A DNA stretch of 64,000 nt, taken from NCBI RefSeq assembly GCF_007989625.1, contig NZ_BJUK01000007.1, positions 1-64,000 of the forward strand, given 5' to 3'. Origin of the DNA: Bisbaumannia pacifica. GTDB taxonomy: Bacteria > Pseudomonadota > Gammaproteobacteria > Pseudomonadales > Halomonadaceae. The notes under the pieces are model-generated. The model did not search any database and had not been told where the DNA came from. It saw only the letters and a program-made list of their open reading frames with translations. Of the stretch, positions 40,348 through 48,037 are shown in pieces. Made by a program: the position numbers and the translations under genes. Within the stretch, counting starts at the first letter, position 1. Each line of letters begins with the position of its first letter.

Positions 40348-41625
40348 TCAGGCACGGGCAGTGGGTAGCTCGCTCCAGCTCGTCGTCCAGCGCGGCGTCC
40401 GATGCCCGCAGCGTAGGTGCCAGGCGGCATTATTGCGCGGAATTCCCAAGCGGACCGTGCCCCGGCCCATCTTCTGATTGAGCTCGTCTAGGACAGTCAT
40501 CAGCTGGCTGTCGCGGTCGCGCTGGGCGGCGCGCTCGGGCGTGTCGAGTAGCGAGAGCTGCTGACGGTTGGCATCCACCAGGTCGAGCAACATCATCCCT
40601 CCTTTCATAAATCGATATCCCCGGCGATAGATCGCCTCGAGCCCCTGCTGGGCGGCGGCCAGGATCAGGCGGGTGTCGTCGGTGGGCTCGGGCAGTTCGA
40701 CGACGACGCTGGGGGAGTACTGGGGCAGGTCGGGCCGGTGGCGTTTGGTCTTGAGGAACACGAGCACGGCGCGGGCGTGGCTGTCCTGTTGGCGGAGCTT
40801 CTCGGCGCCGCGCTGGGCGTGTTGACGGATGGCATCCTGCAGGTCGCCCAGCTCGCCGGTAAGCCGGCCGAAGGATCGCGAGGTCATGATGCGCTGGCGG
40901 GGCTCGTTGGCGTCGTTGAGCTCGATGCAGGGCGTGCCCTGGAGCTCGCGCACGGTGCGTTCGAGGGTGACGGAGTAGCGCCGGCGGATAGCCTTGGGAT
41001 CGGTCTGGCGGAGATCCCAGGCAGTCTCGATATCCTGGATGGCAAGCCGCTCGACTAGTCGGCGGCCGACGCCCCAGACGTCGCCCAGAGCGGTGCGCTC
41101 GAGCAAGCGGCGTGTCTCGTCACCGTCGGCGTGCATCACGCACACGCCGCTGTATTCCGGCAGCTTCTTGGCGGCTCGGTTGGCCAGCTTGGCCAGGGTG
41201 CGCGTGGGTGCTACGCCGACGCTGACAGGGATGCCGGTGAACTGGCGCACGGTACGGTAGAGCGTGCGCGCCAGGGCCTGAGTGGTGGCGGCGTCGAATC
41301 CGTCGAACTTCACGAACATCTCGTCGATGGAGTAGGGCTCGATGCCGGCGGAGAACTCCTCGAGGACCTCGCGCACCCGGGCGCTCATGTCGCCGTAGAG
41401 TTCGTAGTTGGAGGAGAGCAGCACCACCCCCTGGTGACGCACCAGGTCGCGCAGCTCAAAGGCTGGGGTGCCCATCTCTACCCCCATCTGCTTCAGCTCG
41501 TTGGATCGGGCGATTACACAGCCATCGTTGTTGGACATCACCCCTACGGGGACGCCCTCAAGCCGCGGTTGAAAGACCCGTTCGCAACTCACGTAGAAGT
41601 TATTACAGTCCACCAGGCCGATCAT
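40348..41625 (-). CDS. umuC: DNA polymerase V catalytic subunit UmuC
   Basis: 425 residues, a Y-family translesion polymerase. Visible: VDCNNFYVSCERVFQP at the N-terminus (metal-binding Asp6), YSIDEMFVKFD (second acidic pair), the helix-hairpin-helix segment WGVGRRLVERLAIQDIETA, the little finger region, and the C-terminal DUF4113-like end (RDRDSQLMTVLDELN). Full length. The ATG at 41625 overlaps the umuD stop (ATGA). SOS-controlled through the box upstream of umuD. Whether it belongs to the prophage or chromosome is unresolved. Confidence 0.95.
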   Translation of the reverse strand: MIGLVDCNNFYVSCERVFQPRLEGVPVGVMSNNDGCVIARSNELKQMGVEMGTPAFELRDLVRHQGVVLLSSNYELYGDMSARVREVLEEFSAGIEPYSIDEMFVKFDGFDAATTQALARTLYRTVRQFTGIPVSVGVAPTRTLAKLANRAAKKLPEYSGVCVMHADGDETRRLLERTALGDVWGVGRRLVERLAIQDIETAWDLRQTDPKAIRRRYSVTLERTVRELQGTPCIELNDANEPRQRIMTSRSFGRLTGELGDLQDAIRQHAQRGAEKLRQQDSHARAVLVFLKTKRHRPDLPQYSPSVVVELPEPTDDTRLILAAAQQGLEAIYRRGYRFMKGGMMLLDLVDANRQQLSLLDTPERAAQRDRDSQLMTVLDELNQKMGRGTVRLGIPRNNAAWHLRCGHRTPRWTTSWSELPTARA

Positions 41626-42062
41626 ACGGAGTACTCGTGAATAACAGAGCGCACCACGCCCCACATCTGGCAGTCCCGGTCAGAGACAGGGATCGGGGCA
41701 TAGCGGTCGTTGCCGGAGCTAAGGTAGGGCCGCCGACCGAGGATCTCGTAGCGCTTGACGATTACCTCGCCGTCTACCAAGGCGACGACGATGTGGCCAG
41801 GTCGGGCATTCACGGAGCGATCGACCACCAGGATGTCTCCATCCTGGATGCCGAAGCTTTCCATACTGTCGCCGGTGACTGTCATGAAGAAGGTGGCCGA
41901 AGGCCGCTTCACCAGCCGCTCGTTGAGGTCGAGCGTGCGACCGACATAATCCTCCGCTGGCGAGGGGAAACCGGAGATTCCCGCCCGAATGGTGGCCAGT
42001 GGATGGGGCAGGGCGTGATAAGTGGGGGCAGGATGTGGCTGGAATATATCAGAAGGGCGCAT
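41622..42062 (-). CDS. umuD: UmuD, self-cleaving partner of polymerase V
   Basis: 146 residues, LexA-like S24 fold. The cleavage site is probably Ala27-Gly28 in ATIRAGISGF; catalytic Ser66 lies in GDSMES and Lys103 in VIVKRY. RecA-stimulated self-cleavage gives the active form that joins UmuC for error-prone synthesis past DNA damage. ATG at 42062 is chosen because the upstream in-frame start would lie across the LexA box. Operon with umuC by four-base overlap. Confidence 0.95.
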   Translation of the reverse strand: MRPSDIFQPHPAPTYHALPHPLATIRAGISGFPSPAEDYVGRTLDLNERLVKRPSATFFMTVTGDSMESFGIQDGDILVVDRSVNARPGHIVVALVDGEVIVKRYEILGRRPYLSSGNDRYAPIPVSDRDCQMWGVVRSVIHEYSV

Positions 42063-42081
42063 AGTGGGTCTCTCATCAATA

Positions 42082-42097
42082 CTGTTCGTGCATACAG
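42082..42097 (-). promoter_or_regulatory. LexA (SOS) box of umuDC
   Basis: CTGT-TCGTGCAT-ACAG matches the CTGT-N8-ACAG LexA operator, and symmetry extends to ATACTGT/ACAGTAT (42079-42100). It ends 20 bases upstream of the umuD ATG, so repression and DNA-damage induction are expected. Confidence 0.9.
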
Positions 42098-42276
42098 TAT
42101 TGGTCACTTGGGCACGAGCAGGCAAACGCTAATGCAAGCACGAGACATATGGTCCAGCGGGTGGAAAGATTGCTTGAGACTGATGCAATCCCTCCATATA
42201 GAAGGAAGAGCGTGGGGGTTAGGTGGGCGGGGAGAGAGTTAGACTTTAGTCTATTGTTTGCTGGTCTGGGTCTGGC

Positions 42277-42299
42277 GGTGCAACGGCTATCGTTGCACC
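42277..42299. other. 9-bp perfect inverted repeat in the umuD-tRNA gap
   Basis: GGTGCAACG (42277-42285) and CGTTGCACC (42291-42299) around GCTAT, followed by another half-copy CGTTGCAC (42301 region). No T-run directly follows, so not a typical terminator. The rest of the 314-base gap between umuD and the tRNA holds the LexA box and the tRNA terminator and nothing else I can identify. Confidence 0.5.
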
Positions 42300-42334
42300 C
42301 GTTGCACTTTTGCTAGATTCAGAGAGGCAGAAAC

Positions 42335-42366
42335 GAAAAAGGGAACCAGCTAAGTAGCTGATTCCC
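42335..42366 (-). terminator. Intrinsic terminator of tRNA-Ser
   Basis: Read on the - strand: GGGAATCAGCT, ACTT loop, AGCTGGTTCCC, then TTTTTCG. The stem is nearly perfect with a two-base mismatch, directly downstream of the tRNA. Confidence 0.9.
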
Positions 42367-42376
42367 TGGAATAAAG

Positions 42377-42466
42377 TGGCGGAGGGACAGGGATTCGAAC
42401 CCTGGGTAGGCTCTCACCTACGCCGGTTTTCAAGACCGGTGCATTCAACCGCTCTGCCATCCCTCC
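42377..42466 (-). tRNA. tRNA-Ser(UGA)
   Basis: On the - strand it begins GGAGGGATGGCAGAG and ends in an encoded CCA (42377-42379). The acceptor stem GGAGGGA pairs with TCCCTCC, the anticodon loop is CTTGAAA giving TGA, the long variable arm TAGGTGAGAGCCTA is typical of serine tRNA, and the T loop is GGTTCGAATCC. Its 3' end faces the prophage, the usual integration side. Confidence 0.97.
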
Positions 42467-42579
42467 GGCTCACGGCGGTGTATATTATCAGAACGTTTTC
42501 CGACGTCAAGAAGCTTTTGCGATCAAGTCGTTACCCGCCAGGCGAATGGCCCTGCCGGCGAGCGATACAGGAGGCAGGG

Positions 42580-43023
42580 ATGGGCGAGTCCGGGGTGTTG
42601 GTGGGGGTCGCGGCCCTGGTGATTCGCGAGGGCCGTTGCCTGCTGGTCTGTCGAGGCAAGGCGCCCAATGCCGGGCGCTGGGCGCTGCCCGGCGGCAGGC
42701 TACGGCATGGAGAAAGCCTGGCGGAAGGGGCGCTCCGCGAGTTGCGCGAGGAGACTGGCGTGGAGGCCGATGCCCTGGGCGTGGCGGAGATCAGCGAGGT
42801 CCGCGCGGCCTCACATCACTATGTGTTGATCACCCAGGCCTGCCGCTGGCGGCGTGGCGAAGGCGTCGCCGCCGACGATGCCAGCGCCCTGGGCTGGTTC
42901 GCGCTCGGGGAGCTGGATGCCCTGGGGGAGGCCCTGTTGCCGGCGGTACGCTCGCTGGTGGAACGCCGGCTCGCCGCCGCGGTCGAAGAAGGGGTCTGGA
43001 GCAGTCACCAAGAGTGTCGTTGA
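42580..43023 (+). CDS. Nudix hydrolase
   Basis: 147 residues. The Nudix box is complete: Gly39, Glu45, then RELREETG at 53-60, which bind metal for hydrolysis of a nucleoside diphosphate linked to X. Preceded by LLVCRGKAPNAGRWALPGG, typical of the MutT/ADP-ribose pyrophosphatase-like branch; the substrate cannot be deduced. The ATG is set by AGGAGG (42569-42574); the longer frame would run through the tRNA. Confidence 0.85.
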   Translation: MGESGVLVGVAALVIREGRCLLVCRGKAPNAGRWALPGGRLRHGESLAEGALRELREETGVEADALGVAEISEVRAASHHYVLITQACRWRRGEGVAADDASALGWFALGELDALGEALLPAVRSLVERRLAAAVEEGVWSSHQECR

Positions 43024-43115
43024 AACAAGCCCTTAGCCTAAGGTATTGCGCCCCGCTCGCGGAGGCGGCATCCTTGGGCCACAGGCAAGATCAACAACCT
43101 AGGGAGCAATGATCG

Positions 43116-43784
43116 ATGGCCTATCACGATACACGGGTCGCCCACACGCAGACTCGCGACGTCAGTACCAACAAGGTATTGCGCAATACCTATGGCCTGC
43201 TGGCCATGACGCTGCTGTTCTCCGCCGTGACCGCCGGGGCCGCCATGTCCATGGGCGTGGAGCGGATGAACATCTTCGTCTTCTTTATCGGTGCCTACGG
43301 CCTGATGTTCCTGGTGCACAAGACCGCCAACTCGGCCATGGGGCTGCTGGCGACCTTCGCCTTCACCGGCTTTATGGGCTTTACCCTGGGCCCGATTCTC
43401 AACGCCTACCTGGCCCTGCCCAATGGCGCGGCCCTGGTGATGAACGCGCTGGCCATGACCGGCCTGACCTTCGTCGGGCTGTCCGCCGTGGCGCTGGTCT
43501 CCAAGAAAGACTTCAGCTTCCTCGGCAACTTCCTGATGGCCGGGGCCATCGTGCTGATCCTGGCCATGGTGGCCGGGCTGATCTTCCAGATCCCGGCGCT
43601 GATGCTGATGGTGTCCGCCGGCTTCGTGCTCTTCGCCTCGGCGGCGATCCTCTACCAGACCAGTGAGATCGTCCATCGCGCCGGCGAGACCAACTATATC
43701 CTCGCCACCATCACCCTCTATGTCTCCATCTACAACCTCTTCGTCAGCCTGCTCTCCCTGCTGGGGATCATGAGCAGCGACTGA
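43116..43784 (+). CDS. Bax inhibitor-1/YccA family membrane protein
   Basis: 222 residues with seven predicted membrane helices from about residue 27 onward. Family features: KVLRNTYGLLAMTLLFSAVTA near the start, TFAFTGFMGFTLGPILNAYL, and a C-terminal LYVSIYNLFVSLLSLLGI. In E. coli YccA modulates the FtsH protease at the inner membrane; the same role here is by homology. AGGGAG upstream of the ATG. Confidence 0.9.
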   Translation: MAYHDTRVAHTQTRDVSTNKVLRNTYGLLAMTLLFSAVTAGAAMSMGVERMNIFVFFIGAYGLMFLVHKTANSAMGLLATFAFTGFMGFTLGPILNAYLALPNGAALVMNALAMTGLTFVGLSAVALVSKKDFSFLGNFLMAGAIVLILAMVAGLIFQIPALMLMVSAGFVLFASAAILYQTSEIVHRAGETNYILATITLYVSIYNLFVSLLSLLGIMSSD

Positions 43785-43805
43785 TCGAACGGGGAATGAG
43801 CCCGA

Positions 43806-43838
43806 CCTTGGCCCCGCCATCGGCGGGGCCAAGGCGTT
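43806..43838 (+). terminator. Probable terminator after yccA-like gene
   Basis: CCTTGGCCCCGCC (43806-43818) pairs perfectly with GGCGGGGCCAAGG (43822-43834) around ATC, followed by a weak CGTTTC tail. Confidence 0.7.
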
Positions 43839-43856
43839 TCTAGTCGAGGTATTGGC

Positions 43857-44249
43857 ATGCGTTATGCTCTGCTGGTGCAGGGAGGGCCCTATAGCCATCA
43901 GGCCACCCACTCCGCCCTGCGCTTCGCCGAAGCGTTGATCCGCCGGGGACATCACCTGGAAACCGTCTTCTTCTATCATGATGGGGTCTACAATGCGGCC
44001 CGCCTGCTGGCGCCGCCCCAGGACGAACCGCATCTCGGCGATGCCTGGCGTCGACTCCACGACGAGCACGGCACCCGGCTGCAGGTGTGCATCGCCGCCG
44101 GCCTGCGCCGCGGCCTGCTGGATGAGCGGGAAGCCTCGCGTCACGGTAAGGCGGGGGGCAGCCTCGAGGCGCCCTTCGAGCTGACCGGTCTCGGCCAATT
44201 GGTGGATGCCGGCCTGAGCCATGACCGCCTGATCACCTTTGCGCCCTGA
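43857..44249 (+). CDS. tusD: Sulfurtransferase complex subunit TusD
   Basis: 130 residues of the DsrE fold, opening RYALLVQGGPYSHQAT. Cys78 in LQVCIAAG is at the position of the active cysteine that takes sulfur from TusA in E. coli. TusBCD relays sulfur through TusE to MnmA for 2-thiouridine at the wobble base of certain tRNAs. First of four genes tusD-tusC-tusB-tusE in canonical order. Confidence 0.95.
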   Translation: MRYALLVQGGPYSHQATHSALRFAEALIRRGHHLETVFFYHDGVYNAARLLAPPQDEPHLGDAWRRLHDEHGTRLQVCIAAGLRRGLLDEREASRHGKAGGSLEAPFELTGLGQLVDAGLSHDRLITFAP

Positions 44250-44258
44250 GGAGGCCCC

Positions 44259-44639
44259 ATGAGCGACGAATCCAATCTGCCTTCCGGCGATCTGCTGGTG
44301 GTCCTGCGCCATGGCCCCCACGGCAGCCTGTGGCTGCGCGAGGGGCTGGAGGCGGCGCTGGTGGCGGCCGCCCTGGGGCAGCGGGTCTCGCTGCTGTTTA
44401 TGGGGCCGGGCGTGGCGGCCTTGGCGGCCAATCAGCAGCGTGGTCCGCTGGAGCAGAAGGGCACCCTGCCGATGCTGGAGATGCTGCCGCTGTACGAGGT
44501 GGAGCAGCTACTGGCGGTGGAGGACGATCTGGTGGCCCTGGGGCTCGGTGCCGAGTGCCTGGCGGTGCCGGTCGAACGGGTGGGACCGGCGGCGGTGGCG
44601 GCCTTGATGGCGCGCCATCCCCTGGTGCTGAATTTTTGA
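44259..44639 (+). CDS. tusC: Sulfurtransferase complex subunit TusC
   Basis: 126 residues of the DsrF type: LLVVLRHGPHGSLWLREGLEAAL, then LLFMGPGVAALAANQQ. Structural partner in the TusBCD hexamer, without a catalytic cysteine at the TusD position. Nine bases after tusD with GAGGA as ribosome site. Confidence 0.92.
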   Translation: MSDESNLPSGDLLVVLRHGPHGSLWLREGLEAALVAAALGQRVSLLFMGPGVAALAANQQRGPLEQKGTLPMLEMLPLYEVEQLLAVEDDLVALGLGAECLAVPVERVGPAAVAALMARHPLVLNF

Positions 44640-44657
44640 GTCGGTGAGGGAGCCTCG

Positions 44658-44948
44658 ATGATACTGCATATACTCAACCGCTCGCCCCTGGACAGTCGGG
44701 TCTACCGACAGGCATTGACGGCCATGGGCCCCGACGACAGGCTGCTGTTGATCGAGGAGGGCGTCCAGGGGGCCCTGCCGCAGATGGTGCGCCACTTCGA
44801 GGGCCTCGATGGCCGGCTCTTCGCCCTGCGCGAGGATCTCATCGCCCGGGGGCTGGAGGGGCGATGCGCCGACGGCGTCCTGGTGATCGACGTGGAGGGC
44901 TTCGTGACCCTGACCGAGGAGGCCGACAAGTCGGTGAGCTGGTTCTGA
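44658..44948 (+). CDS. tusB: Sulfurtransferase complex subunit TusB
   Basis: 96 residues of the DsrH type: ILHILNRSPLDSRVYRQAL, then DRLLLIEEGVQGAL. Completes TusBCD. The stop overlaps the tusE start (TGATG). Confidence 0.92.
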   Translation: MILHILNRSPLDSRVYRQALTAMGPDDRLLLIEEGVQGALPQMVRHFEGLDGRLFALREDLIARGLEGRCADGVLVIDVEGFVTLTEEADKSVSWF

Positions 44949-45301
44949 TGGCGACGACGGAAATTACCCGCTATCTCGAGGTGGGCGGCGAGCGAATCGG
45001 CCTCGATCCGGAAGGCTACCTGGTGGATCTCTCGGCCTGGTCGCCGGCGGTGGCCGAGGCCCTGGCCGCCGAGGAGGGGCGCGAACTGAGTGCGGCCCAC
45101 TGGGAAGTGATCGAGGTGCTGCGTGACTTCTATGCGCGCTTCGAGACCTCGCCGGCCATGCGCCCCCTGGTCAAGGCGGTGGGCCAGGCCCTGGGCAGTG
45201 ACAAGGGCAACTCCCTCTACCTGATGCGCCTCTTCCCGGAGAGCCCGCCCAAGGTGGCGGCCCGCCTGGCCGGGTTACCCAAGCCCGCCAACTGTCTCTA
45301 G
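44948..45301 (+). CDS. tusE: Sulfur relay protein TusE (DsrC family)
   Basis: 117 residues. The DsrC/TusE fold is recognisable in LDPEGYLVDLSAWSPAVAEAL, then HWEVIEVLRDFYARFETSPAMR and the C-terminal arm ending PKPANCL, whose Cys116 is the penultimate residue that carries persulfide from TusD to MnmA. The second DsrC cysteine of dissimilatory sulfite systems is absent, which supports TusE. The ATG at 44948 is the one overlapping the tusB stop. Confidence 0.95.
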   Translation: MATTEITRYLEVGGERIGLDPEGYLVDLSAWSPAVAEALAAEEGRELSAAHWEVIEVLRDFYARFETSPAMRPLVKAVGQALGSDKGNSLYLMRLFPESPPKVAARLAGLPKPANCL

Positions 45302-45307
45302 GCGACC

Positions 45308-45871
45308 ATGAACTTCCTCGGGCATGCCTGGCTCGGTCATCGCGGCAGCGATGACTTCCTCTTCGGCAACCTGATCGCCGACGGGGTGAAAGGGCGGGAT
45401 CTCGGCGCCTGGCCGGAAACCGTGGCGGCGGGAATCCGCCACCATCGCCGGGTGGATGCGCGCATCGATGGCGACCCGGAGCTGCTGGCGCTGCGCCGCC
45501 GCAGCCCGGAAGGACTGCGGCGCTATAGCGGCATCGCCCTGGACCTGATGTGGGACCACTTCCTGGCCCGGGATGGTCAGGGCGAGGCCGACCATCGGGC
45601 CCTGGTGGCGCGCTGCTATGCGCTGCTCGAGGCGCGTCCGGCGCCGGCGCGCTTGGCGACCATGATGCCGGTGCTGGTCGAGCAGGACTGGCTCAACGGC
45701 TATGCCGATTTTGCCTTTACCCAGCGCGCCCTCGAGGGTCTGGCGCGGCGCCTGCCGGCGGGCAATCGGCTGGCCGAACTGGCCCCCTGGCTGGAGGCGG
45801 AGTATCCCCGTCTCGAGGCGGCCTTCTACCGTCTCTGGCCGAGCATGGAACGAGAGCTTGGCCGCCCCTGA
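45308..45871 (+). CDS. acpH: Acyl carrier protein phosphodiesterase AcpH
   Basis: 187 residues. Family pattern MNFLGHAWLGHRGSDDFLFGNLIAD, GIRHHRRVDARID and GIALDLMWDHFLAR contains the metal-binding His/Asp residues of this HD-like hydrolase, which removes 4'-phosphopantetheine from acyl carrier protein. Its stop abuts the convergent moeA stop with no gap. Confidence 0.88.
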   Translation: MNFLGHAWLGHRGSDDFLFGNLIADGVKGRDLGAWPETVAAGIRHHRRVDARIDGDPELLALRRRSPEGLRRYSGIALDLMWDHFLARDGQGEADHRALVARCYALLEARPAPARLATMMPVLVEQDWLNGYADFAFTQRALEGLARRLPAGNRLAELAPWLEAEYPRLEAAFYRLWPSMERELGRP

Positions 45872-47077
45872 TCAGTCACTCAGCCACAGGCACTCGAGAC
45901 GATCCCCCGGCGTGACCTCGCTATGGGCCGGCACCACGGCCAGGGCATTGGCCATCACGCAGGAGGAGAGTACCCCGGAGTTCTGGTCGGCGAAGGCCTC
46001 GGCCACCGGTCCCTCGGGGGTGAAGCGCAGCATTACGCGCAGGTAGTGACGGCGGGCCTGGGTGCGGGTGGCGAAGTCGGCTCGGGCCCAGACGCTGGTG
46101 AGGTGCTCCAGGGCGGGGCAGCCCAGCAGGGCGCCGAGCAGCGGACGCAGGAAGAGCCAGGCGCCCACGTAGCCGGAGACCGGGTTGCCGGGCAGGCCGA
46201 CGAAGCGCGCCTCGCCGCCGTCCGGTCGGGGCAGGCGCCCCAGGGCCAGGGGCTTGCCGGGGCGCAGCGCCAAACGCCATAGATCGAGTCGCCCCAGGGC
46301 TTCCACTGCCGGCTTGACGTGATCCTCCTCGCCGACGCTGACCCCACCGGTGGTGATCACCAGGTCCGCTTGTTCGGCGGCCTCTTGCAGAAGCCGACGG
46401 GTGGCCACGAGGTCATCCGGCGCCCTGGTCAGGCACACCAGTTCGCCGCCGAAGTCCTCGATCAGGCGCGCCAGCATGGGCCGATTGGAGTTGTAGAGCT
46501 GGCCCGGGGCCAGAGGCGTGCCGGGCTCGATCACCTCATCCCCGGTATTGATCAGGGCGACTCGGGGGCGGCGGCGGACCCGCACCTCGGTAATGCCCTG
46601 GCCGGCCAGGTGGCCCAGGGCCGCCGCCTCCAGGCGCAACCCGGCGGGCAGCAGTTCGCTGCCGGCGGCGACATCGCGGCCGCGGCGGCGAATATTGTCA
46701 CCCGGCGTCAGCTCGGCGGGCAGCCGGATGCCGGCCTCGGTAACCTCGACCCGCTCCTGCATCACCACGCAGTCGGCGCCCTCGGGGAGCTCGCCGCCGG
46801 TGAAGATTCGCGCGCAGCTGCCGGGGGCCAGGGGCTCGGCGGGCTGGCCCGCGGCGATGCGCTGGCTCACCGGCAGGCAGGCGCCGGCATCCGCGATCCG
46901 CAGGGCATAGCCATCCATGGCGCTGTTATCGAAGCCGGGTACGTCCTGGCGCGCCATGACCGGCTCGGCCAGCACCCGGCCCGCGGCGTGCGTCGTCGCG
47001 AGCGGCTCGCCGTCCAGTGGGGCGACGCCCTCCAGCAGTGCCGCCAGCGCCGCCTCGATCGGGGCCAATTCAGTCAT
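45872..47077 (-). CDS. moeA: Molybdopterin molybdenumtransferase MoeA
   Basis: 401 residues. Domain order as in MoeA: N-terminal GRVLAEPVMARQDVPGFDNSA-type segment (residues ~33-53), an inserted domain (about 60-145), the molybdopterin-binding MogA-like domain with VALINTGDEVIEPG and VITTGGVSVGEED, PGNPVSGY, and a C-terminal beta domain. Inserts molybdate into adenylylated molybdopterin. The cofactor serves the formate dehydrogenase encoded next door. Its start lies in the second copy of a 31-bp repeat shared with the end of moaB. Confidence 0.95.
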   Translation of the reverse strand: MTELAPIEAALAALLEGVAPLDGEPLATTHAAGRVLAEPVMARQDVPGFDNSAMDGYALRIADAGACLPVSQRIAAGQPAEPLAPGSCARIFTGGELPEGADCVVMQERVEVTEAGIRLPAELTPGDNIRRRGRDVAAGSELLPAGLRLEAAALGHLAGQGITEVRVRRRPRVALINTGDEVIEPGTPLAPGQLYNSNRPMLARLIEDFGGELVCLTRAPDDLVATRRLLQEAAEQADLVITTGGVSVGEEDHVKPAVEALGRLDLWRLALRPGKPLALGRLPRPDGGEARFVGLPGNPVSGYVGAWLFLRPLLGALLGCPALEHLTSVWARADFATRTQARRHYLRVMLRFTPEGPVAEAFADQNSGVLSSCVMANALAVVPAHSEVTPGDRLECLWLSD

Positions 47078-47131
47078 GGATGCCTCGCTCGGGGATCACT
47101 TCAGCCATGGGTGCCTCTTTCCGGGATCACC
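47071..47131 (-). repeat. 31-bp tandem duplication at moaB/moeA junction
   Basis: CAGTCATGGATGCCTCGC at 47071 recurs as CAGCCATGGGTGCCTCTT at 47102, each continuing to GGGATCA, with several mismatches. The upstream copy (in transcription) encodes the last codons of moaB; the downstream copy would encode nearly the same tail but now forms the leader and start of moeA. Confidence 0.7.
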
Positions 47132-47631
47132 AGGTTCGCGTAATTACAGGGTTTATGCCGGCTATCCAGTTGTTCGGCGAGGATACCGTCCCAGGCGGTG
47201 CGGCAGGCGCCGGTGGAGCCGGGCAGGCAGAACACCACGGTGGCATTGGCCAGCCCGCCCAGGCAGCGACTCTGGATGGTCGAGCTGCCCACCTCATGGT
47301 AGGAGAGCTGGCGAAACAGTTCGCCGAAGCCCTCGATGCGCTTGTCGAGCAGCACGCCCACCGCCTCCGGGGTGGAGTCGCGGCCGGTGAAGCCGGTGCC
47401 GCCGGTGGTCAGCACCACCTGGACCTCGGGCTCGGCGATCCAGGCGGCCACCTGAGCGCGAATGCGGTAGACGTCGTCGACGATGATGCGCTTCTCCACC
47501 AGTTGGTGGCCGGCGGCGGTGAGGCGCTCCACCAGGGCGTCGCCGCTGCGATCATCGGCGGCGGTGCGGGTGTCCGAGACGGTCAGCACGGCGATACGCA
47601 GGGGCACGAAGGCGTCGCGATCCTGGCTCAT
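47101..47631 (-). CDS. moaB: Molybdenum cofactor biosynthesis protein MoaB
   Basis: 176 residues, a MogA/MoaB fold protein that adenylylates molybdopterin for MoeA. Key segments: [38 protein letters not shown] and [20 protein letters not shown]. The longer frame upstream overlaps the DUF1244 gene and is rejected; the ATG at 47631 overlaps that gene's stop. Confidence 0.95.
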   Translation of the reverse strand: MSQDRDAFVPLRIAVLTVSDTRTAADDRSGDALVERLTAAGHQLVEKRIIVDDVYRIRAQVAAWIAEPEVQVVLTTGGTGFTGRDSTPEAVGVLLDKRIEGFGELFRQLSYHEVGSSTIQSRCLGGLANATVVFCLPGSTGACRTAWDGILAEQLDSRHKPCNYANLVIPERGTHG

Positions 47632-47948
47632 TGACCGGCTTCCTTCTTGGCCTGCTGGCGGGCCTCCAGGGCGGCCAGCTGCTCGGGAGTGGCCGGGGCC
47701 TGGTGCTTGTCCTTCCACTCGCCGTAGGGCATGCCGTAGACGTATTCCCGGGCCGCCTCGTAGTCGAGCTCGGCGCCGCGTTCCTCGGCGGCGGTCACCA
47801 GCCACTTGGAGAGGCAGTTGCGGCAGAAGTCGGCGAGGATCATCAGGTCGATGTTCTGGACCTCCTTGTGCTGGTCCAGGTGCTTGAGCAGGTGACGGAA
47901 GGCGGCGGCTTCCAGTTCGGTGCGGGTGGCATCGTCCAAGTGTTGCAT
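47628..47948 (-). CDS. DUF1244 family protein
   Basis: 106 residues. Family signature VQNIDLMILADFCRNCLSKW followed by EAAREYVYGMPYGEWK. Conserved small protein of Proteobacteria with invariant cysteines in CRNC, possibly metal-binding; function unknown. Coupled to moaB by overlap; AGGAGA upstream. Confidence 0.88.
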   Translation of the reverse strand: MQHLDDATRTELEAAAFRHLLKHLDQHKEVQNIDLMILADFCRNCLSKWLVTAAEERGAELDYEAAREYVYGMPYGEWKDKHQAPATPEQLAALEARQQAKKEAGQ

Positions 47949-47985
47949 GGGCTTGTCTCCTCGGGGAATTTTCATTCCAGCATAC

Positions 47986-48015
47986 CAAAAGAGACCGCCG
48001 GTGGGCGGTCTCTTT
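47986..48015. terminator. Bidirectional intrinsic terminator
   Basis: AAAAGAGACCGCC and GGCGGTCTCTTTT form a perfect stem around GGTG, with T-runs on both strands. It ends the leftward formate dehydrogenase operon and insulates the DUF1244-moaB-moeA unit. Confidence 0.92.
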
Positions 48016-48037
48016 TGCGTCACTTTCGTGGCCTCAT

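Larger units (their letters stand above)
1..42376. mobile_element. Podovirus-like prophage, left end outside the window
   Basis: Contiguous phage genes run from replication through lysis, packaging, capsid, tail and a giant polyvalent protein, almost all on the + strand and tightly packed with ATGA/GTGA overlaps. No sheath, tube or tape-measure gene is present, so a short-tailed virion is inferred; the order and the giant protein recall Bcep22-like podoviruses. Integrase, repressor and left attachment site are not seen and are presumably left of base 1. The right boundary is set at the 3' end of tRNA-Ser by inference only; umuDC may be phage or host. All capsid and tail reading frames are open, so the prophage is probably not decayed. 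Confidence 0.85.
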
